Positions 11,326 through 20,017 of a DNA stretch of 64,000 bases are shown in pieces. Where the stretch lies: positions 10,813,273-10,877,272 of the forward strand of contig CM037467.1 of the NCBI GenBank assembly GCA_021014325.1, given 5' to 3'. The position numbers and the translations under genes were made by a program. How positions within the stretch are numbered: position 1 is the stretch's first letter; each line of letters starts with the position of its first letter. The notes beneath the pieces were generated by a model. The model searched no databases. It had not been told where the DNA came from and was given only the letters and a program-made list of their open reading frames with translations. This DNA is from Plazaster borealis (Eukaryota; Echinodermata; Asteroidea; Forcipulatida; Labidiasteridae).

Positions 11326-14300
11326 TCATTCCTGTTCTGATGACTTGTCTGTATCTGCCTGTTGGCTGGTACTCAGCGGTTTGCGGTATTTACACTGCAT
11401 CCAGACTCTGTACATTGTTAGCTGGCGACCGCGATTGACCTGCAACCTGTGATCAACGATGTTCTGCACTTCATGAAGACCCGCCTTGGTAAAGAGAGAA
11501 CGGAGCTCATCTGGGAACGAGAGAAAGTGATAAAAGAGCACAGACAACCTTAAAATGGATGGAAATGTTTCATCCATAAACCTATTCACTCGTGAAAGAA
11601 AAGAGATTATGATTATGAAGTTCATACTAGAACCATTTTTTCTGTGAAATTCTTCCCTTTGAAATGAAGTCATATTCGAGAAAACTGAATCTGAAAACCT
11701 TAAAAAACACAACAGCTGACTTCAACAATGTGTTGACATGCTGAAAAATGTGCATGTTTTTTTTACTATTTTCTCCCGACTCACAACGAATTAAGCCCAA
11801 ATTTTCACAGGTTTGTTATTTCATGTATATTGTTGATCACATCAAACTTGAACACTGCGACTATTTTGTCAGCTTTAACAATCCTATAAATAACTTTAAG
11901 TCAAATATATTCTTGGAACTACCATTTCTAAAATATTGATGACTTTAATAAATATTAATCTGACTAAAATAAATTATAATTTTTTTATGATTGGCCTACC
12001 TTGAGTGAAGAAATAAACCAGGGTTCCGTCACCTCTGGCATAAAAATGATCCGAGAGACAGCGACCTGTAACAAGGGAGTTGCATGTAACTTTTAGATGT
12101 TTACCAAACAAATCTTGGGGGGGGGGGACACCACTAAATTTCAATGAAGGCTTGAGTTATGTACATAAGGTAATTCTTGCATCAAAAATATGAACATCAG
12201 TTATCATGCTGCCACCATCTTTGTCATGTTCCCTGTGTGCTCTAATGATAATGAATACCACCTCTCTATACACCAAAGAGGGACCAGACTGTCTTGTCCT
12301 TCCAGCCTCGATTTGGTTACATTGTTTTGCACGGGGAAAAAACCCATAATGGGTGTATGATGATTAACATTTTTTATGGCCCCAGGGTTCTACCCATGCA
12401 CAAGCTAGCGTATCGGGCCGATACACGCGATTTGCGTGCCGATACGCACAAATTTCGGCCGATAAACAAAACAAAACAAAAAACGGTTTTAAACCCTATA
12501 TAATGCTCCAGATTGCAAAGTAGGGCTTTTAAAACCAAGATAAACACCAAGTAGAAAACATTCCGAAGACCTTGTTTAAATTCAGCGTGCTTCGGCAAAA
12601 CATCAAAAGATTTGGGTCCAGAATGCCCCCCAGTTTTGAAAAAAACCCTGGGGAGAACCCTTGGCCCACATCGACACCAGGGCCCAATTTCACAGAGCTA
12701 CTTAACCCCTTGAAGACGGAAGGCGGCTATGCCCGCTAATCGGGGTCCGGAATTTTTTGGACAGTGTATGTGGTAAGCCCTGGAATGCAGTCTGCGGCCG
12801 GTACAGCTGTGAGCAAACAAAGGCTGCTGTGCAGTCATGCGTGTAAGCCGGGCATTGAGGCCGGATAATACCGGTGTCAAGGGGTTAAGCATAAAACGTA
12901 GGTAAGCACAACAAAATTATGCTTGCCAGAAGATCGTGGGCCCTTTTCGAAACGACCGGCTTCGGCTTCAGATTCGGCTCAGGCTAGCTAGGCCCCTCAG
13001 TTGTTTTGACTATACGCGTGCTATGCGTTCAGGGATTCAGACGAGAGAACAGAGCCTGAGCCGAATCCAAAGCCGAAGCCGGTCGTTTCGAAAAGGGCCA
13101 TGGTTACCAGCCAAAATGCCATTCCTCATGTACAGTCTGTGGCTGGTATCCTGCAAATTTTTGCTAGCAGAAACTTGTTAAGCAATAGTTTCTTCTTGAG
13201 CAGCTCTATGAAGTTGGGCCCGGGGCTTAAGCTTGGGCTCCGTCCGCCTGGGCCAGAAGCTGTGGTTTCAAATTAGGCCTATGAATATTTTGTAGTTTGA
13301 GTTTGGGTTTTTGGTACACCATGACAAGAAGTTTGACTGTAGCAAAATTTTCGATCAAAGCCCTGCAGGACAAGAGGTGTCGGTCAGGATTTCTAAAAGT
13401 CAAGTGTAGAAAATCTTGACAAGAGTTCTGACCTTTCTTGAAGCGGAGCTGAGCCAGATCATATCTCCCATAATCCCTGAGTAAGATCAGCCCGCCTGGC
13501 TTCAAATACCTCGCTAGTTCGTTGACAGACTTCTGCATTCTGCAACGAGAAATAGTAGTACAAATTATAAAACATTTTGCAATGAAAAGTTCAAACATAA
13601 ATGATTTATAGACCAACATGTCTCACACTCTTCAGTCTCCTGACAATGACTAGAGCAAGCGAGTCGAAACGTTGAGACCGATTAAGAACCACTTCGCGGC
13701 AGTGAAGTTAAAAATGAGAAGTCCCCCTGATCCACTCAGCAAAAGTAGTAGTCTCGACCGATTTTCCTACCTCCCCCCCAGGTAGTAGTTAAGAAGCAGG
13801 ACAGTTCTTTTCAGAACTTGGTAGTTTCCCGAATTCCAAAAATCTACTCTACGGCATTAGAATAGTCTCCCGAATTCAGAAATCTACTCCGCGACAGTAG
13901 AATATTGCAAGACAAGTTCTCAAAGAACAAAAATCTACACAGCAAAGTAGATATACACATGGTGTTACCGCAAGCCAAATATACATAAAAGATACACTGT
14001 GGAGAGTAACACTTTTCATTATGCCTTATTTATAAAGGGGGACTGTCGTCATGATCATGGCAGGCCTGTGGCTGTACATGCAATTATGAACTCTCACCCA
14101 GTTACTGCACACGCATGCACGCTGACCGTCACCTCACAGTCGGTGCTGTGGTCATTATATTGTGATGTGACGGCCAGCACGCATGTGTGCAGTAACTGGG
14201 TGAGAGTTCATCATTCTATGTACAGCCACAGGCCTGCCATGATCACGACGACAGTCCCCCGTTTAAAGACCCATATTGTTCACAATCTTCTATGTACTTC

Positions 14301-17300
14301 CTTGGTACAACAACAATCTGCTCTTACTTTTCCGGATGGATGGCCGACAGGACAAATATGAGGATGATTACGTCGAGACTACCCTCTGGAAAGGGCAAAG
14401 CCACACTGCTGTCTGTGACGTCGTAAACAAAGGCATGGCATCGCTGTGGGTTGAAGTCGGGATGTTGCTACAAGAAAAAATAATTTTAACAATTTACAAA
14501 AATGATTTTTCTTCAATATGGAATTTTTTAGTAGAGTTGATTTCTGTCAAGCAACCTGACCTTTGTTTTAAAGGGTCTGTATACGTTTGGTAATGAAAAT
14601 TAAGGGCAATAAAAACATACTTGGTAAGAAGTACAGCAGCTTTGGATAGTATAATGCATTTTGAGAAACTGTTCACTTCGAAGTACTGCGGTTATGGAAA
14701 AAATATATCACTTTTTATTCTCAAAAATTTGAATCTGAGAAGTGTTACTGCAGTAACGTTTCTCAGATTGTGTATTCCAATTGCAGATTATTCTTCCTGC
14801 GTGGAAACCGCTCCAGAAAAATGCTACCACCTTTTGAAATGAAATTTTAACAGGTTAGTTTTATGGTATATATCTACAACTATTTAGGATTGAAACAAAC
14901 AGTGGGTTCTAATTACCAAACGTATACAATCCCTTTAAAATACAATACATGAAATTTTATGCATGTAGACAAAAACAAAGGCAACTTTCTGAAACGGCTT
15001 AGTTCCTTCCAGGATTGATTTCAGTGGCCGATTTAAAACATTAAATTATCACTACATAATTTCTGATTGTTTCTGTTTTTATCTTGAATTAACCAACAAC
15101 ACCAATTCGGGCAATTTGCAATACAGAGCGCCCTCTATAGTCTGCCCAGGAGAGGCCATTTTCCATGTGTATCTTGGTGAAAAAGGAAGACAAATCTGCC
15201 ACGCCCTTTCCAAGAACTAGGTTAAGGGATAATTTTCTTTCAAAAACCAAGAAGTAAAATAAACAAGATTTTTCTTCCCTTTCCAAGAATCATGTTCTTC
15301 ATAATTTGACAAGCAAGCTGTTACCTTGACGATATCTATAGCCACACTGGAGAAGTCGCAACCGTAAACAAACAAACCAGGATCACTGAAAGATAAATGA
15401 AAACAAAAACAGGATGGAACATAATGGAACTCTAGTGTCACAAAGAAATGAGCAAGTTTATGAAGAAGAAAAAAAAAGTTGAAAATAAACACAACAGTAG
15501 CTTGTATTCTTGATTGCTGCAGGGTTTTCCCCATGCACAAGCTAGCGTATTGGGCTGATATATATGCGACTTGCGTGCCAACGTGCAAATAAAAAAAAAA
15601 AAAATTCACAAAAAACATCAAGAGAAAACCATATAGAATGCTCCAGATTGCACAGTAGGGCTTTTAAAGCCAAGATTATAAACACCAAGTAGAAAACATT
15701 CAAAAGACCTTGTTTCAATTTAGCGTGCTTCGGCCAAACATCCACAAATTTGGATTTCAAAATGCCCCTCGGACTTGCTATAGTCCCCTTGCACTGGTGC
15801 CACCTGTGGCTACTGTGGCCCATGGATTGCCATTTTGGGTCAAACTGTTTTATCACCACACATGCGTTGCCTAAAATGTACACTGTACAATAAAACATAG
15901 GGAAACTATCATAGGGTAAAAACTATCACTGTCTCCTGACGATGACTAGAGCAAGCTAGTCGAAACGTTGAGACCAATCCAAGAACTGACTCCGCGGTAG
16001 TACAGTTAATTACGATCCTATAAGCTAAAGTAGTAGTCCCAGCCTAATTCTATACCTTCCGCCCAGGTAATAGTAAATAAACAAGACAGTTCTTTTCAGA
16101 ACTGAGAAGTCTCCCGAACACCCGAACAATCTACTCCGCGGTAGTAGAATTAAGCAAGACAGTTCTCTAAGAACAAACTCTACCTGGCAAGTAGATACAC
16201 ACATGGTGTTACCACAAACCAAATAATATATTGATACCTCACCATGCAATGCCTCAAATCCTATATATCATAGGGTAACTATGGACCATTTTGAAACCAC
16301 GCCTTGGGCTTAGGCTCCGGTTTTGGGCTCTGTCAGTAATTTTGGAAGCGTACATTTTTTATACGGGCTTGGAACAGGCAGACGGTTCCTGAGCCGGGGC
16401 CAGAGCCCAAGCCGTGGGTTAAAAAAGAGCCCAAGATTTATCGCGAGTGATGACTTAGGTCAACAGGCAACTTGTGTATAGTCGCAAACCCACCCAGCTC
16501 CCGTCATTGAGGTCAGGGAAGGAGCCTGATTGGTCGATAGTTGTATTATGCGTGGATGTGCACTTGAATTTCCATTGTCTGACTTATGCTTTTGGGCGCA
16601 AGGTTTTTGCCAGGATTTGGTAAAAGGGTGTCAACATTTTCTGGAAATTTTAAAACTGGGTGTCCAAATTGTTCTCTTACAATCCATTTACATGACACCC
16701 AGAAACCCCTCTGGCTAACACTATGTTTTGGGGACATATAGAAGGGGGTCTATGTATTATTGATTTGGCTTTGCATTACTGAATCCATCAAACTTAGACA
16801 TTACCAGGGGATGGATTCTGCAAGTTTTAGGGGTGGGTATTGTATTTAACCCTCCTATACACTGGTACCACAGACTGCAACAAAATACCATACCTTCCAG
16901 GCTAGCATTGGGTGCATGGGGCTCAGCTGTTTGTACAGCTGGTATTGTGTGGAAACCCCATGGCTTGTGTACTGTGGACTTAGTCTCCACAGTCGCCTGC
17001 GGTATTTTGTGGCAAGAGCCAGTTGGGCAGGAGAGTACACCGATATAGGGCCATACCTTCCAGGCTAGAATTGGGTGCATGGGTTTCTTCTGTTTGTACA
17101 GCAGGTATTATCAGGACTTAGTCTCCACAGTCTCCTGAAGACTGTTGTGGCAAGAGCCAGTTGGGCAGGAGAGTATACTGCTATTAATAGGGTACACTGG
17201 CCACCCATTTGGCGAAGGGTAAACTACAACACTCACACATTGGACCGTAGAATCGGGAAGATGGTGTTGCCGACTCCACACCCCACCTCCAGGATCCGAG

Positions 17301-19715
17301 TTCTGGCATCCCAGCCTGGAAACCTCTCGCTGTCGGCAACATCTAGTGGATTTGTGGAGTCTCCACAAGTTCTCTCATCAACAGAACAATCAACTACATT
17401 CACTCCACCCGGAGAGTCTTGTATCACGCCTTCTTTAGTGGATCCACAAGCTATTTGATTCAAGGGGACTGACTCAGAGTTTCCTGTAGCTCCACTAGAG
17501 ATTGCCGCTCCTTCATCCTCCTTCCCGACACTTGTACATTGTTCTGAGTTTCTTAACGGACTCACGGATTCCTCTGAACTTGGATCCGAATTGAGAATGG
17601 TAGGTTTTGTCTCTGGGGCGGTCTGTTCATCTTGTGGGGTCGTTTCCGATGTCTTGGCAAGTTCAGGGAACTCGGTGAAGAGCCAGTGACGATCCTTAAA
17701 GAACCGATTCTGGTGCTGAGAATAGAAACCATCCCACTGATTGTCGGCTTCCTTCTGCAGTTTCTCTGAATAAAAAAAAAAACATTACGAGTTTCAAATA
17801 TTTTCTCACAAATTAACAGAGACCTTGGCCAGATTTTCACCTGAAGTACAGCATTGGTAATATTGAAAATATAAAATGTTCACAGATTTACACATAACAG
17901 ATGATATAAAGAAGGTCATGGTGGAAAACTTCCCTTGAAGTATTTTTGCCGGAAATGCTACAGCATTTAAGAAATTGAGCTTTTGAAAAGTCAAGTGCAC
18001 TGGAACCAAGCAAGACACTTATTTGCTTCGTCCTTTGGATGGGACGTAAAGCTGTAGGTCCCGTGTGTTGTGCAATTCATGTAAAAGAACCCATTTACAC
18101 TTTATCGCTAGGAGAAAGGGTTTGCCCTGGTGTTTCTGGCAGTGGCTGCTGAATGTGCTGCAGCACCTTGCAAACCCTTTTAAGGTGCTGCATAAATGGG
18201 TCTCAAAATTCAAAAACTTCATAAACCTGTCTTGAAAAGTGTCTCTTTGTTCCGACCTTATTGGTCGATACGTGCTCTGTAAGACTTCAGTATTGTTATT
18301 ATTAATATTAGTACAACTGGTTGTGTACCTTGCTGTTCTCGATTCATAAATTCGCTAGAGTTAGCGTCCACCTTCTTCTGGGCTTCCTGCATCTGCTCCT
18401 CGCTCCAAACGACATTATCCCTGTAACCAACGATGCAAACAAACAACAGAATTTAGACAATACAGGGGTGACCGTGACAGTCATTTCTGACAAAAAAAGT
18501 TGTAATGAGTTGTAATGTAATGTAAACAAAATTAGTCCCGATTCGTTAATGATAAGAAGGATCCCACTAACCCAGCTCCTGGGACGGTTTTCAGACTTAC
18601 CACAACTTGTGGTGTACACCATCCAAGTGCCTACAGGGGTAGGGAACCAGCGATTTTCTTTGGAAAGGAACTTTGTTCCGCCAACGAGGAATGGACAACC
18701 GTCCTAGTCTATGAATCAGTTTTTCAATTGATGCCATGATCTGCAGTATTGTGTGATTTCAAAATTAATTTAAATTATTTGTCTTTTGTTTTATCTTTCT
18801 TTATTTAAACTAAAGTCAACAGGCAACATAGTAAGTAATTGAGCAACTGTATTTGTAAACAATCTTTTCTTATCTTTGCAATTTGTGACGTTAAGATTGG
18901 GACAGGAACACTGGTAAAATTGAGAAGTGTCACTTGCTACGGAATTGCACTTTTTGAAGCCAACTGTCAAAAGTATTGGAGTCAGGCTCCTCAGCTTGTG
19001 GATAATGGTAGGCTAGCCCACCTTGTTGAGCTGTAATCGGCTCTCTTTTAACATCGGTTTCATGACACTCACGAGACCGATGATAAAAGAGCCATTACAG
19101 CTCAATAAGGTGGGCTAATGGTAGGCCTATCCTAAGCTTACTTTGTTTGTGGCATACACATAGGCATAGGTCTCCCTCGAACACCCCCGCCCCCGCCCCC
19201 CCCCCCAAACCAACCACCCTGCTTGCAAATAAAATACAATAGAATATAATAAATGGCCAGCCCATATATGATATAGGGCCCAATTTTTATAGAGCTGCTT
19301 TTAATTATGTAGAAAATATTGCCTAACAATTTTCTGCTAAGCAGAAATGAGCACGACACCAGTCACAAATTGTACATGTGACATGGTAGTTTGGCAGGTA
19401 ACCTTATTCTGGTCAGCATAATTTTGTTGTGCTTAGCTACTTTTTGAATTTGAGCTTAAAATGAAGCTCTCCCTGCCTGCCCTGCCCCAAAAAGTCCGGC
19501 CAAAAATGTGTTAATTTTGGTTTTTTAACCGTTAGTTTCGATAAGTTCACACAAATACTAAACATCATAATATTCAAAAGCAAACACTGAGTGAAAAATT
19601 ACCAAGCATTGTGCTGGAAGACTTTATCAGAATCTGTCAGAAATCTGTTGCCGAACTGGGGTCTGCGGTCATCTTCTGTAGAACACATGCGTTCCTCTGT
19701 TTTTTCGGTGGCCAT
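11326..19715 (-). CDS. METTL2: METTL2 tRNA N3-methylcytidine methyltransferase
   Basis: Eight exons read on the - strand: 19715-19603, 18420-18329, 17765-17237, 15385-15325, 14467-14328, 13539-13433, 12065-12000 and 11510-11326, giving 430 residues with all phases matching. The family methylates N3 of C32 in tRNA-Thr and tRNA-Arg using S-adenosylmethionine. Family signatures seen: [10 protein letters not shown] at residues 22-31, [17 protein letters not shown] before the variable linker, motif [11 protein letters not shown] at 226-235, [17 protein letters not shown], then [43 protein letters not shown] and a C-terminal [14 protein letters not shown] Ser/Thr/Glu-rich linker of about 110 residues separates the N-terminal segment from motif I, as in vertebrate METTL2. 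The start is the first ATG, 302 bp from the divergent RBM45 ATG. Confidence is high because the protein aligns end to end. Confidence 0.96.
11600..11905. repeat. degenerate copy of the 39751-40118 MITE
   Basis: This intronic sequence is a reverse-complement relative of the element at 39751-40118. The shared core CACAGGTTTGTTATTTCATG and the region around AAATGAAGTCATATT identify it. Confidence 0.55.
12385..12662. repeat. dispersed element, ends GGGTTCTACCCATG / GGGGAGAACCC
   Basis: A longer dispersed repeat with ends that look inverted (GGGTTCT..CCCA and GGGGAGAACCC). A second copy is at about 15519-15780 and a right-end fragment at about 5845-5930. All share GCTCCAGATTGCA, GTAGAAAACATTC or GTGCTTCGGC blocks. 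Confidence 0.65.
12706..12884. mobile_element. piggyBac-type MITE flanked by TTAA
   Basis: The 179-bp element starts CCCCTTGAAGACGG and ends CCGGTGTCAAGGGG, which are imperfect inverted repeats, and is flanked on both sides by TTAA (12702-12705 and 12885-12888). TTAA target duplication and CCC-starting ends are characteristic of piggyBac transposons. No transposase is encoded, so it would be a non-autonomous derivative. Confidence 0.75.
12938..13099. repeat. palindromic element, TTTTCGAAACGACCGGC ends
   Basis: Inverted arms GGGCCCTTTTCGAAACGACC and GGTCGTTTCGAAAAGGGCC enclose a core of AAGCCGAAGCC-like repeats. More diverged relatives lie at about 16285-16440, 29775-29890 and 37835-37925, all with CAAGCC/CCAGAGCC-rich cores. 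Confidence 0.75.
13635..13990 (+). repeat. repeat unit with hammerhead-like motif, copy 1 (degenerate)
   Basis: At 13635-13678 it reads GTCTC, CTGACAA, a 6-bp stem with one mismatch around loop AGCAAG, then GAAAC, GTT, GAGAC. The invariant G8 is A here and stem II has one mismatch, so this copy is probably inactive. The unit then runs about 310 bp and ends at the ATGGTGTTACCGCAAGCC block. It lies in a METTL2 intron, antisense to that gene. Confidence 0.6.
14037..14260. repeat. long imperfect palindrome, about 100-bp arms
   Basis: The left arm starts GGGGGACTGTCGTCATGATC and the right arm ends with its complement. The arms stay alignable through GGCAGGCCTGTGGCTGTACA, ACTCTCACCCAGTTACTGCA and beyond, around a short centre. 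A half-element copy with the same end is at about 49244-49291 in the HDAC gene, which marks this as a mobile foldback family. Confidence 0.85.
14568..14939. repeat. MITE, ends TTTAAAGGGTCTGTATACG
   Basis: About 370 bp with inverted ends (AAAGGGTCTGTATACGTTTG and its complement) and an inner palindrome around CTGAGAAGTGTTACTGCAGT. Other copies are 43621-43986 and, truncated, 50964-51302. A related family member is 51392-51753, with GGCAGG instead of GGGTCT near the end. Confidence 0.85.
15931..16268 (+). repeat. repeat unit with hammerhead-like motif, copy 2 (intact core)
   Basis: At 15931-15974 it reads GTCTC (helix I), CTGACGA (fits CUGANGA), one extra T, a perfect 6-bp stem GACTAG/CTAGTC with loop AGCAAG (helix II), GAAAC, GTT and GAGAC (helix I). 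Helix III would be ACGT only, with no loop, so it can form only between two molecules. The remainder of the unit matches copy 1 and ends in ATGGTGTTACCACAAACC and GCAATGCCTCAAATCC. See the finding on ribozymes. Confidence 0.65.
16595..16720. repeat. dispersed repeat shared with 53710-53880
   Basis: The segment containing CCAGGATTTGGTAAAAGGGT, GGGTGTCCAAATTGTTC and CAGAAACCCCTCTGGCTAAC reappears in opposite orientation in the HDAC gene at about 53710-53880. Confidence 0.6.
16882..17195. repeat. tandem duplication next to METTL2 exon 3
   Basis: A unit of about 150-165 bp occurs twice. Both copies contain CCATACCTTCCAGGCTAG, TTGTACAGC, GGACTTAGTCTCCACAGTC and GGCAAGAGCCAGTTGGGCAG. The second copy ends 42 bp short of the exon 3 splice donor (17237). 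Confidence 0.8.
18005..18205 (+). repeat. SINE tail fragment
   Basis: The segment CGTCCTTTGGATGGGACGTA then AAGCTGTAGGTC is shared with the SINE at 40972-41166. It continues into CTGCAGCACCTTGCAAACCC, which resembles the dispersed element near 10320 in reverse. The tRNA-like head is missing. Confidence 0.55.
19014..19117. repeat. foldback element, about 45-bp arms
   Basis: TAGCCCACCTTGTTGAGCTG at the left pairs with its near-complement at the right (CAGCTCAATAAGGTGGGCTA). The pairing continues through GGCTCT..ACATCGGT, around a spacer of about 15 bp. Confidence 0.8.
19276..19450. repeat. GGGCCC palindromic MITE
   Basis: Begins GGGCCCAATTTTTATAGAGC and keeps the internal landmarks TTTTCTGCTAAGCAG, CAGTCACAAATTGTACATG, GGTAACCTTATTCTGG and GTTGTGCTTAGCTAC. 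Confidence 0.85.
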
Positions 19716-20017
19716 CACTGCAAAGAAAGTGCGCCCTCTTTTGTTAAGTGGAGAGAGAAACAAAAACTGACGCCCTTTTAGGCGTTAAATAACTCAGTTC
19801 ATTTACGTAAAGAAAGTAACAAGTGGGCGCTGTTTATCTTTTGTTCTGCTTCATATTGTTTATTCTTTTGGGCGATTTTATTAGCCCACATAATTAACAA
19901 GTTGATCACTGAAAAAAATTCTCGCTGGTGCAGCTGGAACGGTCAAGACGCTATTTTTCGACAATTTTCAACGCCAAAAATTAAGATTTTTCCCGAATTT
20001 CTGTGACCGAGAAGACC
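19716..20017. promoter_or_regulatory. probable shared METTL2/RBM45 bidirectional promoter
   Basis: Only 302 bp separate the METTL2 ATG (- strand, 19715) from the RBM45 ATG (+ strand, 20018), so both promoters and 5' UTRs must fit here unless there are undetected upstream exons. There is no obvious TATA box at a fitting distance. Short GC-rich words such as GTGGGCGCTG and GCGCCCTC stand out from the AT-rich background. Specific factor sites are not claimed. Confidence 0.6.

Larger units (their letters stand above)
12680..13221. repeat. GGGCCC palindromic MITE carrying two nested insertions
   Basis: The outer element begins GGGCCCAATTTCACAGAGC and ends GAAGTTGGGCCC, but is about 540 bp instead of about 190 bp because two other palindromic elements sit inside it (12706-12884 and 12938-13099). 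Its remaining parts keep the usual internal landmarks: GCTTGCCAGAA, GGTTACCAGCC and TGGCTGGTATCCTGC. Confidence 0.85.

Noticed and set aside
11326..11712. Treating the 128-codon frame as one exon
   Set aside because: Only the part below 11510 matches METTL2; a clean acceptor at 11511-11513 marks the exon start, and the upstream part is intron.
12338..12503. Telomere or centromere satellite
   Set aside because: Only short A-rich runs and dispersed-repeat pieces; no tandem array.
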